Origin: Hemileia vastatrix
Lineage: Eukaryota; Basidiomycota; Pucciniomycetes; Pucciniales; Zaghouaniaceae
Assembly (NCBI GenBank): GCA_030280995.1
Contig: JASXTE010000001.1
Span: 10,821,001-10,885,000, forward strand
DNA length: 64,000 bases
Reading direction: 5' to 3'
Numbering within the stretch: position 1 is the stretch's first letter; the number at the start of each line of letters is the position of its first letter. The notes under the pieces were generated by a model. That model was not told the origin of the DNA and ran no database searches. It saw nothing but the letters and a program-made list of their open reading frames with translations. Shown here piece after piece: positions 21,158 through 35,058 of this stretch. A program made the position numbers and the translations under genes.

Positions 21158-21452
21158 TGAGGTATCACCAAGTGAAATGGATGAGGTGAAATGTTCTGCA
21201 GTTGGTTTTTTAAAGGGGTATTGTTCACAAAATTTATGGTCTTTACTCTTGACAACGCCGTTAGTGATTTTTGAGGTGTCAGATGAAGCTGTATAACCAT
21301 CCCAATGACCGAATTTTCAGAAAAAAGTTAAATATAGTTTTCAAAAAAGTAAAAAAATAAAGAAAAAAAAGAGGAAAGAGTTCAATCTTTGAAGTTGTGT
21401 AAACTTCTTACAGCGGTCTACAACACGAAAGGAATGAAAAAAAAAAAGATTT

Positions 21453-22133
21453 TTACAAACATGTGGATTCATTTGTTGGTTTTCTATTCATAAAATTACT
21501 TCTCAAATTATCATCCGAGGATTCTGAGTCTGATATTTTGTCATCCTCGTTGAAACTATTATTTTTCGGGAACTGATTGGAGTTATCAGGGCGATGAAGG
21601 AGAGTTTGAAACAAATTTTGAGAAATAGATTCAGTTTCCTCCTTTTCATGAACAACCCATTCTGTAGGTCCCACTCGTCGACGACCAGAACCTTCCACAT
21701 GCTCCTGGGTAGAGGATTTGAGCTTTGCTTCTAATTTTTCAGTAACTGCTTGATCAGGTTCCCATCGGGATTTGAGAATTCTCCGAACAGCTTCAGGACT
21801 AATTTTGAAAGTATCAGCTAGGTTTGGCAGACTATAAAGAACTGGATCGCTCTGGTGAAGTTGCCGAAGAAGAGACATAGCAGGTCGAGATATCTTCTTG
21901 GGAGGATTCCAGCCATCAGGGAATGAAGCGCGAAGCGCCTCCTTGTGACGCATCCATAGCGGCTTCTCCTTTTTCTGGGAGCCAAGGGACGGAGCAGGCG
22001 AGGGATGGAGATCGTTGTGGTCGTTGTGCACGAAACGTAAGTGAAGATTACTGCGGCGTAGCAATAAGGGATGCGGCGCATGGAGAGCAAAAGTTGCGGA
22101 TGGGATACGCAGCACAGCGGAGAGAGTGCGCAT
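21453..22133 (-). CDS. RRG9: RRG9/neugrin-domain mitochondrial protein
   Basis: 226 residues from the ATG at 22133 (MRTLSAVLRIPS). The frame is open further upstream but has no ATG there. The first 40 residues are Arg/Leu/His-rich without acidic residues, as expected of a mitochondrial presequence. Residues about 60-125 match the RRG9/neugrin core: WMRHKEALRASFPDGWNPP, then KKISRPAM, LRQLHQSDP, and FKISPEAVRRILKSRWEP. The tail is acidic and Ser-rich. Yeast Rrg9 is required for respiratory growth and mitochondrial genome maintenance; human neugrin acts in mitochondrial 16S rRNA metabolism. The gene is intronless and divergent from the penta-EF-hand gene, so the two may share a promoter. Length is in the normal range for the family. 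Confidence 0.85.
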   Translation of the reverse strand: MRTLSAVLRIPSATFALHAPHPLLLRRSNLHLRFVHNDHNDLHPSPAPSLGSQKKEKPLWMRHKEALRASFPDGWNPPKKISRPAMSLLRQLHQSDPVLYSLPNLADTFKISPEAVRRILKSRWEPDQAVTEKLEAKLKSSTQEHVEGSGRRRVGPTEWVVHEKEETESISQNLFQTLLHRPDNSNQFPKNNSFNEDDKISDSESSDDNLRSNFMNRKPTNESTCL

Positions 22134-22393
22134 GGTGGGTGAAGACAAGCGATGGACTAGATTCCATGGGGTGACCAACTGATGGGGGGAGAGTATTTTG
22201 TGGGGGAGACAAGGGTGCAGCAAGGGCTAGGTACATAAGACTTAACATAAACTATCCTGCACAGCAACGGGACAATTCTCCGATCGGCAACCCGCATTGT
22301 GCAAATCCAAACCACAAATCCGGTCAAGACGCCCAAGCGGCTCAGCGGGTCACACAGTCACACTCTACTGGTGTCAGTCGTCCTACTTTCCCA
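22134..22393. promoter_or_regulatory. shared 260-bp divergent promoter region
   Basis: Only 260 bp separate the start codons of the RRG9-like (-) and penta-EF-hand (+) genes. The region is clearly more GC- and CpG-rich than the surrounding transposons (for example CGATCGGC near 22280). A bidirectional promoter is inferred; no TATA box stands out. Confidence 0.45.
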
Positions 22394-24121
22394 ATGTCTT
22401 CAGCTTACGGAGGAAACGGAGGAAATCAAGGTATCGGCTGTCCTTTCACCGATCGCATTATCCACATCTTTTGATTAAGTAGAACATAAAACTAACCACT
22501 TGCAATTCTTATTCCCTGGCACTCCTTTAGGTCAGTATGGCCAGCAGTATCCCCATGGCCAGTCCAACCAAAATTATGGCCCTCCACCCCCAGGAAACAA
22601 TTATGGGCCTCCACAAGGCAATAATTATGGGCCTCCACCGGTTAATAATTATGGTCCACCACCTCCTGGAAACAACTATAGCCAGCCGCCCCTTGGAAAT
22701 AACTATGGACCTCCCCAGGGAAATAACTACGGCCCACCACCCGGAAACAACTATCAACATCCTGCAGGTGCCCAGAGACCAAATTCTACCTACACATCTG
22801 GTCCAAACTCTACGCAGTATGGTTCCCAACCTCCTCCACCTGCTAATAATCGGCCCCGTCCTCCTTCTCAGTTGGTGGGAGACCCTCAACTTCGCGCTTG
22901 GTTTCAAGCTGTCGACAAAGATCGTTCTGGGCATATTTCCCCCATCGAACTTCAGGCTGCCTTGGTTCGTATATTTCTTTTGTTACCATTCAGGAATTAC
23001 TTCTTACATTGAGCGCATCCTTTCAACTATCCATCTTAATCAGGTCAATGGCGATTGGACTCCTTTTGACTTGGATACAGTTAAAATGCTCAGTGGGTTT
23101 AAATTGCCATCTTGTAATTACTGTACCATTACCTCATCCCTATCTTTGGTTTTTGCCGTCACTTATTGCTTACAGTGAACATCTTTGACACGGACCGTAG
23201 TGGATCTATTGGTTTCGAGGAGTTTGCAGGATTATGGAAATACATAAAGGATTGGTACTAGCTTGGTTTTCATTGAGCTCCTTGCCTAGAAACTTATCTT
23301 CTGTGTGCTTGGATTTCCCTTTTATGATAGGCAAGGCGTTTTCCGTCACTTTGACCAAGACCGATCTGGCACTATTGCCGGCCATGAGCTGGCTAACGCT
23401 CTCAATCAGGTCTGTGTTTCTTGGAATGACACAGGGTTTGAATATCATTTTTCAATTTGCTAATGATTTATCTACAGTTTGGATTCAGACTAAGCCCTAG
23501 TTTACTTCAACTTCTCGAGCGCAAGTACGGTAAGTCTCTATTATGATTACCACCCATTCGCTTTTGTTCTCCTGAAAACCCAGTTTCACTTCATATCAAA
23601 ATACTGTCCTACACTTCTCTGAAGTTAGTTTTAGTCTTTCATTGTATACAATCAAATCAATCATTTATCTTTTGACTGGAACTAACCCATGTTTTTTTAA
23701 CCATGAAAATAAAAGTTTATTCGGACAAAGCTACAGGTTCACTCCCTAGTTATAATAATCCCAATGCTGGCATCACATTTGGTAGGATTCCAGCTACTTT
23801 CTTTTTTCCAACATTATTTTGACTTGGTATATCTTATTGGATAGATCGCTTTGTACGATGGTCAGCCCCATATTTTCATTTTTGTTTTTATTTTGTCTGC
23901 TTATCCGAAGGCTCATTAATTATTTTCTCTTCGTTTCAATGTCGCAATAGTTGCGTAGTTGTTAAGTCCCTTACAGAATCATTCCAACAACTTGATACCG
24001 ATCGAGATGGATGGGTTCAGATGTCTTATGAGCAATTTTTAAGACTGGCTTTAGAGGTGTGTGTATTTATGGCAATTAATGTAACTCTCCAGCTAACTCA
24101 TTGGCATCTCAGGCTCCATAA
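22394..24121 (+). CDS. penta-EF-hand calcium-binding protein (PEF1/ALG-2 type)
   Basis: Ten exons: 22394-22430, 22531-22964, 23044-23092, 23176-23254, 23331-23409, 23478-23529, 23737-23781, 23845-23860, 23951-24056, 24113-24121. All introns are GT-AG with matching phases, giving 301 residues. Residues about 13-125 are a Pro/Gly/Asn/Tyr-rich tail with GNNYGPP repeats, as in peflin and ALG-2 relatives. Then come EF-hand loops DKDRSGHISPIE, DTDRSGSIGFEE and DQDRSGTIAGHE, a weak fourth, and DTDRDGWVQMSYE. The order and spacing fit the penta-EF-hand family, including the C-terminal pairing hand. Relatives bind calcium, dimerise, and act in membrane repair, ER exit-site transport and, in yeast, cation-dependent budding. 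The 9-nt last exon (codes Ala-Pro-stop) is the least certain join; without it the frame runs to a TAG near 24127. Confidence 0.88.
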
Positions 24122-24591
24122 ATGTTAGTCATAGAAAAAATTGAATTTTTTTTGGATATGTTGCAGCAAGTAGGAATTTTTTTTCCCTTGAGGCAGTAAT
24201 TGTAGCATACACATGCCAGCCAAATATGGTTTTTTGGCTATCGAAACGTTATCTTGCAAGGATTAGCAAAGTGTTGCCGTTGATAGTTATGTCTCTGACC
24301 TTTGCACCAGACTACAACCATGATGGTAGTATGGCTAAGAAGGTTTAATGTAGTGTGTATCATGTAAAAAGATAGATTCTCATTTTGAAATTCACAAGAC
24401 AACATGGTGACTGGCTATGGATAATAGATGATGAATGTGAGGGTGAGGGGATTGAGGATGGAAGGATGTAGAGGTTGCTAGAATGTTCGCAGCGCATATT
24501 GGATAATGTTCGAGATGGTTCTCCCGCTTGCATAACTCACATTGCATAAATTGGGACTTTTGAGCGCTTTTCGCGTCCTTTCCGTCCTGCC
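24122..24591. other. intergenic region upstream of GHITM-like gene
   Basis: About 470 bp without a supported gene. It contains the 3' end of the penta-EF-hand gene and the presumed promoter of the next gene. An antisense open frame across 24392-24601 looks like chance. Confidence 0.5.
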
Positions 24592-25955
24592 ATGATCGCA
24601 TTCAATCTCGCCAGGCATTCTGTCCGCTTTGTCCCTTCGCTCAAATCTGGTCGCCATTCCTACCTTCCCAATCTCTCTTTACTTGGTCCTCGTTCTTATT
24701 CGTCGTCGTCGGGGCTTCCCAAGTTCAAGGAATTAGCTCAATCCAAATTGATTTCCAACAAGAGTGGCACTACTCGCAGTGCTAGCCACTCTATCAAGAG
24801 AAACTCTAGTTCATTTCCCATAGCTACCAGACTATTTCAACCCACAAATTATAAAAAATTGTTCTTCACTTCAGCTACTGTGGTCGGATCTTTGGTTTTG
24901 ATTGATGGGTTCTTAAATCGTCAAACTCGCTCGGCTCCATTAAGTGAATCTGAAAAAGATTTGCTTCATGGTGCTTTTCAACACACTGGAATCGGCTTGG
25001 TGGTCACAGCTTTAGCAGCTAGGCAAATGTTTCGCGCCGGTCTTCCAATGAGGTTGATGATGATGAATCCCTTTGCTGCACTTGGGTATCTCAATGGATT
25101 TTTTTTTCTCTCTCTCTCTCTTTCTTCTTTCACTTGGTCATGAAAAAAAAAAAAAAAAAAAAAGTTACTCATATTGTTGCTTTTTCAATTTTTTTTTTTG
25201 ATTGAAAAATCCTCACTGTTTTGTAAAAATGTGCATTTCATGGGAATTGTTGCAGAATCGGTTTAGTAGGATCGATTGGGAGTATGTTTGGTACTCTATG
25301 GACATCTCCTGACAACAAATTTCAAAAATACGGGTTTTGGTTGACATTTAATGCTTGTCAAGCTGCCACTTTATCACCTTTATATTTTATCGCTCCTGCT
25401 ATTCTTTCTCGAGCCGCACTTTACACAGTTGGAATTATTGGCTCACTATCGTATGTTGGATCGACTGCTAAGAATGGTCAATATCTTTACTTGGGTGGTC
25501 CACTTTTAGCTGGTGTCTCAGTCGTTGCCTTGAGCAGTTTAGCACCGTTGGTCTTGCCTGTCTCAGCTGCTAGGGCTTTGGCTGCAACCGAAGCCATTTC
25601 CCTTTATGGCGGTTTGGCCGTCTTTTCGGGTTTTGTTCTATATGAGTAAGTGTTCTTATATTAACTTGCTCTCAAATTAAGTAATTTTCGGTAAACTGAT
25701 TCTGACTTCTTGTTTCAGTACACAAAAAATCTTGCATCATGCTCAGTTGGTTGAACAAGGCAAAATGAAAGCTGATCCGGTAAATGAATCTGTAGGGCTT
25801 ATCATGGATTCAATCAACATCTTCATTAGGCGTAAGTTTATTGGGTGTTCTCCATTTGAGTGTTATTGTTCAGTTGCTTAAATATTATGCCATTCTTCCC
25901 TTCCGAACTATTAGTCGTTCAGATACTGGCCATGCAGCAAGGCAATAGGAAATAA
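24592..25955 (+). CDS. GHITM: GHITM/TMBIM5-type Bax-inhibitor family mitochondrial membrane protein
   Basis: Exons 24592-25085, 25256-25645, 25719-25831 and 25915-25955, GT-AG with consistent phases, give 345 residues, the usual length for GHITM. Residues 1-45 are Arg/Ser-rich without acids, a likely mitochondrial presequence. A hydrophobic segment follows (SATVVGSLVLIDGF). The BI-1 family core begins at HTGIGLVVTALAARQMFRAG, then RLMMMNPFAALG, GIGLVGSIGSMFGTLWTS, and further membrane helices. The end reads SVGLIMDSINIFIRLVQILA and then a basic tail. GHITM/TMBIM5 lies in the mitochondrial inner membrane, where it affects cristae structure and Ca2+/H+ exchange. Intron 1 is unusual for its pyrimidine microsatellite (about 25099-25125) and A20 run. 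Promoter elements are not evident. Confidence 0.9.
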
Positions 25956-27110
25956 GATTTATGAAAACTAAAGAAATGAAAACCCCTCTATCTTTCCTTT
26001 AATAAATTTCACTTTAAAATGTATAATTCTGTTAAAATATTCGGTTATCATCATGTAGATTACATTTGGTGATTTACCCTTCAACAGCATGCCCCACTCA
26101 TAACTCAAACATGTAATTGAAATTCACAATGGCCCAATCATACTTCAAACATGTAATTGAAAAAGGTGAAGGGAGATTTATAAAGATACTAAAAGGAGAT
26201 CCCAAGTCTATTAAATCTCAAATATCATTGATAATTCGTTTGTCACATGGATCTCTTATGCTAGGGGGCTAATAAGTCTGGCACAAAATGCAAACATGAA
26301 AATGAAGTTAGTTTTGAATATGAAGTAGAATCTTGTGAACAAGAATATTTCTTAATTGGAAAATTCAAAGTGTTGTAGGTAAGTGAATGAGCTAATTAAT
26401 GGTAAGAGATTTAAAAATAAATAAATATATAAAAAAATATATGTAAAAAAGTGAAATTGTGGGAGCAAAGAAAAGATTGATCGAAAAGAAATAAACATTC
26501 ACAAAGAATACCAAAGATATAATAAATAAAAAAAAACTTATTAAATAGGGAGGTTACCTACTTGATGAATGATGGTTTAGGTTGACTTGAAGTGTAACCT
26601 ATCAGTATGACTGTCGGTAACCACGTCCAATGAACAATCGTCTTTTGAGAATGATAATTTGTTGTTTGAAGAGAGAAGTAATGTGGTTGTTCGTTTAGGT
26701 GGTGGAGTATTTTGTGGTGGAATATGGATTTATTTTTTATTATTATTTTTTTTTTTTTTAGCGAAAAAAAAAAAAAAAATGAAAAATGAAAAATGAGAAA
26801 ATAGATGAAGTTTTAGTGAGATTTTGATTTATTAATGGTCGTTTTACTAACTCAAGGTAAAAAAGATAATTTGAAAAAGGTGAAAGAAAAAAAAATTAAA
26901 TTAAATTAAAAAAAAAGAAAAGGAAAACACAATGATACTTATATGATGATGACGATGATGATAATAATAATGATAGTAATAATAAAAGATGATGAAGGAG
27001 AATGATAACTCACTTTAATGACTCCTGTTAAGGTGTTGATTTTTTCCTGTTTTTTATTTTTTATTATGTGTGAATGATATCCCGTTTTAGATACCGATAT
27101 ATGTGTTTGT
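25956..27110. other. AT-rich intergenic stretch
   Basis: No gene recognised. It holds short A/T runs (about 26745-26780), a GAT-rich microsatellite (about 26944-26996) and no terminal repeats that I can see. Confidence 0.45.
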
Positions 27111-27111
27111 T

Positions 27112-30145
<3,034 letters not shown>

Positions 30146-30655
30146 CAGTGACATTTTCTCACTCTAATGATGATTAAAGAAAGCTGGTTTTGAAGCTGGT
30201 GTAAAGGAGCATATGGCTTGAAAAATCTCAGCTTCACTTGTGACTCTACTGTGTTAGCTAAGTGGTAGAAGCTATACTCAGTATTTTTCTCACTGCTTTT
30301 CCAAAAAAGATTTCTTTACCAATGTCATGCTCAAAAGTAAAAATATGTAACATAGATTGTACATTTTTGCTTACCAGCATTATTTATTCAATATACAAAT
30401 CAATATTGAATATCCTCTTTTTTTGATCCAGTTGATATCCCATTTTCAACATCAATTTAGGGACTCTGTAAGCACTTAATGACAGCTATTTGGGTACTAT
30501 TTTGTACTTTAAAGAGAAATTTAGTATAAATGATTATTACAAAACAAATGTGCTATTCAGATTCAGAATAAATTTAAAATTTACCAAGCTATAAATATTT
30601 CAATCTAACATGTGTTTTTTTCTCTTTAGTATGATACACAGGAGAAGAAATCCAT

Positions 30656-30983
30656 GAACTAGTTGTCTAGTTCAGTTTTTGGTTACAGAGTATGACTGTG
30701 GGTCTGAATTGTGGAGTGACCCTGTTTTACTCCACCTTATTTTTTTTTCTTTTCTGACATTGGTATCTCCTTGGTTCACGCCCTCTTATTTTCACAGATT
30801 CATCCAAAAGTTCTATTTGAACCTCCTCCTCCCTTCTCTTAAAATCATAAACACACCACACCACCTTAATCCTCTTCCAAAGGCAAAAAATAAGGTGGGC
30901 TCAAAAGTGACATTCAATGGCTTGTCACAAAAATGCACTTAGAAATGGGATAGGGTCACAAAACTGAACTAGACATCTAGTTC
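30656..30983. mobile_element. small inverted-repeat element nested in foldback element
   Basis: Ends GAACTAGTTGTCTAGTTCAG and its complement (GAACTAGACATCTAGTTC at 30966-30983) give inverted termini of about 24 bp that are themselves palindromic. There is no coding capacity in 328 bp. It is MITE-like; no target duplication could be fixed. Confidence 0.55.
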
Positions 30984-31632
30984 AACATTTTTCCCCTCCT
31001 GTTATATCTCACCAAGAATTTAACTCATAATTTTTATAAGGATATAAAGAGGTTAGTAAGATGATCCCAAATCTAATGAGCTATTTAGATTTAAAATATT
31101 AGCAAAATTAACTAAGTTATAGCTATTTAAATCTAATGTGTGATTTTCTTCAATAAGTGCCTTATCTCACCTAAATTATAAGCTAGAAAGTGTTTTCAAG
31201 ATTTTAATCTTTGATATTTAAATTCCAAATCTAATGAGACATTCAGATATAGAATCTAAACAAAATTGGCCAAGTTATAGCTATTTCCATCCAATGTGCG
31301 ATTTTTACTAATAAGTACCACATATCACCCAAATTATTAGCTAAAAAAGTTATTTTAAAGATAAGAAAAGTCTATTATAATGATTAAAGATTCAATGAGC
31401 CATTCTTATGTATAATCTACAAAAATTGACATAATTATAGCTATTTCACTCTAACATGTTATTTTCACTAATAAGTGCCTTATTATGAAAATCAAGTGTT
31501 AGATTGAAATAAGTATATTTTAGTAAATATTTCTTAGATTATAATTCTTAATTTTTATTAGATTTAGAATGATCCTCTTAATAATGCTATATCCTAAAAA
31601 GATTATTGTAGCTTAAAATTTGGATGAGATAT

Positions 31633-31893
31633 CACTACGCAATATAGGGGGTGGACTTGCTAGCAAGTCCCCAACCTGAACTCAGACAGAACTCAGATGG
31701 AACTCAGAATGAACTCATACTGAACTCATACTGAACTCTACTTGAAGACCCACCTAAAACTGTTCTGCTGAGTGGTGTTCATCCCTGATTGTATGGTTCC
31801 TTTGTCAATAGCTCAATGTGTGTTCAATCTGTGGTGAATTTGAGTCCAAGGTTGCGGACTTGCTAACAAGTCCACCCCCTGTATTGCGCAGTG
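31633..31893 (+). mobile_element. CACTA-type MITE, copy 1
   Basis: 261 bp. Begins CACTACGCAATATAGGGGG and ends with the complement (CCCCCTGTATTGCGCAGTG). Target duplication is TAT on both sides. CACTA termini with 3-bp duplications define the CACTA/EnSpm superfamily; the element is too short to encode anything. The interior has a run of GAACTCA(G/T)A units, about nine to ten bases each. Confidence 0.9.
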
Positions 31894-32701
31894 TATGGTA
31901 CTTATTAGTAAAAATCACTTGTCAGAGTGAAATAGTTTTAAGTTAGTCAATTTTACTTAGATTATATATATAAATAGATCAATATATTTGGAATTATCAA
32001 ATTATCCATTATAACTCTTGAAACCACTCTTTTAGAAAATAATTTGCATGAGATAAGTCACTTATAAAAGAAAATTACAAGTTTGATTGGAGTGGCCATA
32101 GATTAGTCAATTTTTTATAGATTCTAAATCTAAATAGCTCATTAGAATTGGAATAACTTTACTATTTTTTGAATATTTATAATACAATTATGAATTAAAT
32201 TTTGGGTGAGATATGATACTTAAGAGAAAAAACATATTTTAGATTGAAATACTTATAACTTGGTGAATTTTTATTTTAATCTTAATTTGAATAGCTCATT
32301 TGATTTTTAATAATCATGTTTACTTAATTATCTATGTAAATTACAAAATAGTTCCCAAATATTTGTTATAAAGTGCTTACAGAGTCCTTAAATTGTTGTT
32401 GAAAATGTGATATCAACTGGATCAAAAAAGAGGGTATTCAATATTGATTTGTATATTGAATAAATAATGCTGGAAAGCAAAAATGTACAATATATGTTAC
32501 ATATTTTCATTTTTGAGCATGAAATTGGTAAAGAAATTTTTTTTGGAAAAGCAGTGAGAAAAAATCTGAGTATAGCTTCTACCACTTAGCTAACACAGTA
32601 GAGTCACAAGTGAAGCTGATATTTTTCAAGCCATATGCTCCTTTACACCAGCTTCAAAACCATCTTTCTTTAATAATCATAACAGTGAGAAACTGTCACT
32701 G

Positions 32702-33056
32702 TGTTAGGCTTTGTTTGAGAGGTGAGGAGGAGGGGTGCTATGGACACTATGCATTGTAAGAGGAAGAAGAGGGGATATTTCATAAGGGTGTAATATGGGG
32801 AAAGTGCTGTGGATTGCTCCTCATTGGAAAACTTATCTAGTAATACATTTACTCTCTAGTCTCACTGCTAAAATAGTATATTCAGTCCCATCTTCCCTCA
32901 CTATTGGAAGCTCCAAAACAGTCAGTCTTAGTTAGTCTCACTGCTGTATCCAGCATAATCAGTCCTGTCTCAGGCCAGTGCTAGTGCTAGTAGTAGTCTG
33001 TCTTATTAGGTCTTAACATTTTGTCAAATCTTAATTGGCACACTACTGAAGAACAA
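32702..33056. other. possible 5' untranslated or LTR remnant upstream of gag
   Basis: No frame. It contains short tandem words such as CAGTCTTAGTTAGTCTCACTG. The gag-like frame starts at 33057, so this could be the LTR or leader of the decayed Ty3 element. No matching second LTR was found. Confidence 0.35.
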
Positions 33057-34000
33057 TGAATACCTCAGGTAAACCTGATGTAGCAACCCTTGCTGCAATG
33101 CAAGAATAAAAACACCAGACTCATGGAATGTATAGTGGGGGAAAAGCCCTCATATCACAGCCCCACTGAAGCCAAGGCAAAGGCACTGACTTTGAAACCA
33201 GTGCCACTTATTAAAGGCCCAAATATAATGGTCTCAGAAATCTTTGATGGAAAACAAGGTCCCCAGGAAGATAAGTATGTGTCACAGGCAAACTTCTATG
33301 TCCTTCTCAGCAGGCATCAGTTCCCAGATTAGAAAGAAAAGATTGGGCTTTCAATATTGTACCTCACAGATGAGGCAGAACACTGGGAAAGGCCATACAC
33401 CAAGGAGTTCCTTGAAGACGCTCAGTCAGAAAAAATTTTCTGCCATTTCATGGAGGCATTTAAATTAGCTTTTGGTGACCATGACATGACAACAACCTTG
33501 GAGCATAGGCTAAACCAACTATGTCAAAAACATTCAGTGGCTGAGTACATTTTAGGATTCCAGGGCCACACCAGCTATGTCAAAAAATGGATAGAAGGAG
33601 TTCTCATGTTTCACTTCAGGAAAGGGCTCTCATCAAAAATAAGAAGCTCCCTAATAAGCCACCCTGGTCCAACTTCCCTCCAAGAAATCATGGAGATGGC
33701 TAAACAAATAAATAACAAGGTTACACATCAGTTAATAGATTGTTGGAGTGGCACTTGGAGTTGGCAAAACTATGCCTCATCATATGGGGCCAGAATCAGA
33801 GATCCAAATTCCTTGGATATAAATGAAGTAAATGCATGCAGTGCTAGTGGGAGAAGAAGGTTTTCTGATGAGGAATAACAGAGGCATATGAGCAGAGGAA
33901 TGCTCCTGTGATGTGGGAGTTGTGGTCATTTGGAAAGGGAGTGTAAGGGGAAACAAGGGTTAGTGAGGTGGAGGATAGCACAAGAAAGGTGCAGGTAAAT
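33057..34000 (+). pseudogene. Ty3/gypsy gag remnant
   Basis: Begins MNTSGKPDVATLAAMQ at 33057, then a stop and frame changes. The recognisable gag core is split over two frames: VSEIFDGKQ and NFYVLLSRHQFPD, then ILYLTDEAEHWERPY and FCHFMEAFKLAFGD. This is the layout of the Ty3-type retrotransposon gag domain. A decayed zinc knuckle (CGSCGHLEREC) sits at about 33912-33944, shorter than the canonical spacing. It may be the front part of the + strand pol at 42.9-46.9 kb. Not functional. Confidence 0.75.
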
Positions 34001-35058
34001 AACAGTGCTTGGGAGTGAAGGTTGTGCCCTCCTTGGGCAGATTAGAGGAAAGGGTTTGGGGGACTTAGTAGGAGAATTATCAGTGTGCAAGCCACTTAAA
34101 GTGAATGATTATTGTATTATACTGAACTTGCCTTTAATGACCCTTGACACCACAGCTGTCATTGGACAACCTACGCATAGGATTGAGGGTGATCCCAAAG
34201 TAAGTGAGATAAGAAGGAAGATACAATTTACAACTTTGAAGCACAGAGGACTACTTCGAGGAATTGATTCAAAGATAGATCAAAGTAAATAATACTAGTT
34301 TGAGATAATCATCGAGGAATAATTAATGTATATATTAAGGACACTAACTATTATGGCAAATCTCACAAAGAGTTGCAACTTAATAATCAAAGGTAAAGAT
34401 TTACACATTTTAGGATTTAATGAAATCAATTATTAAGTAAGAAAAGAAAAATTATAACAATATCCTAATAAGAGTTTGACAAATATCACAAATATATTAT
34501 AATTTAATTCTAATGAATTTCAAGCCAAATTAACCCCCTTTAAATATCTTATCCCTCCTTGCACTGACCCATTAATCAAACAGCCACCCTATACCCACAG
34601 ACCCATCTAATCCACCAGGGTTCCCATTTACCAGCCATCTAACCTTATAGCCCTTCTTCCCTGTTCATACTTCACAGACCTCCTAATTTACTCTCAGATC
34701 CACAATTACCCCCTGTTTGAATATTGCCTCAATCTTAGCACTAGATTACGCGCACTGGCCTATGATTGAAAAGTATAAGCGTCTTTACCATTAGTGTACT
34801 TTTAGGTTTGGACAATGTGGCTGATTCAAGAACACAATGGAATGCAATTGCCCCAAGGTCACTTTTGGCGCATTGCTAGTGGAGTTAGAGCTTGAGTGGT
34901 GGGGTAATTGAGGTGATTTTTCTTTAAGTGTCACATAGTGCGTGACAGATGCCCGGGTGTAAAACGCGAGCTCTGTTGAGCATGGGTATACTTCACTACA
35001 AAACTTTACCATCATCTCTTGTACCTTTTTAGATTTAGCTTCATTTATTTTAAATATA
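34001..35058. other. no supported gene
   Basis: Short frames only. The part to about 34300 may be the decayed gag-pol junction of the Ty3 element; the rest is unassigned AT-rich sequence. Confidence 0.4.

Larger units (their letters stand above)
30590..32330. repeat. diverged internal repeat units of foldback element
   Basis: A unit with the core AAGTTATAGCTATTT, then ATCTAATGTG and TAATAAGTGCC, recurs near 30585, 31105, 31270 and 31430. It also recurs in reverse orientation on the right side (about 31900, 32050 and 32220). The copies are 130-170 bp apart and heavily diverged. Confidence 0.55.
30146..32701. mobile_element. foldback-type element with ~390-bp inverted arms
   Basis: The left arm (30146-30540) and right arm (32310-32701) are inverted copies. 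Both begin CAGTGACA from the outside, continue with TTTCTCACT, then AAAGAAAG, and are similar over about 390 bp. The 1.8-kb interior has no coding frame; it consists of diverged repeats of a unit containing ATAGCTATTT..AATAAGTGCC. Two smaller elements are nested in it (30656-30983 and 31633-31893). Long arms and a non-coding interior suggest a non-autonomous element. No clear target duplication is visible, so superfamily assignment is open. Confidence 0.75.

Noticed and set aside
21289..21330. Extension of the small hypothetical protein through GHWDGYTASSD
   Set aside because: The frame is open to a TGA near 21316 but offers no start codon and no acceptor before it; only the AG at 21289-21290 is usable.
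22134..22223. N-terminal extension of the RRG9-like protein by 30 residues
   Set aside because: The extension would begin at TTG; the first ATG is at 22133 and already gives a good mitochondrial presequence.
22537..23178. Alternative frames across the penta-EF-hand gene
   Set aside because: They are shadows; the spliced EF-hand model explains the region with ten consistent exons.
24978..25172. Minus-strand Phe-rich ORF
   Set aside because: Antisense of GHITM exon 1 and its intron homopolymers.
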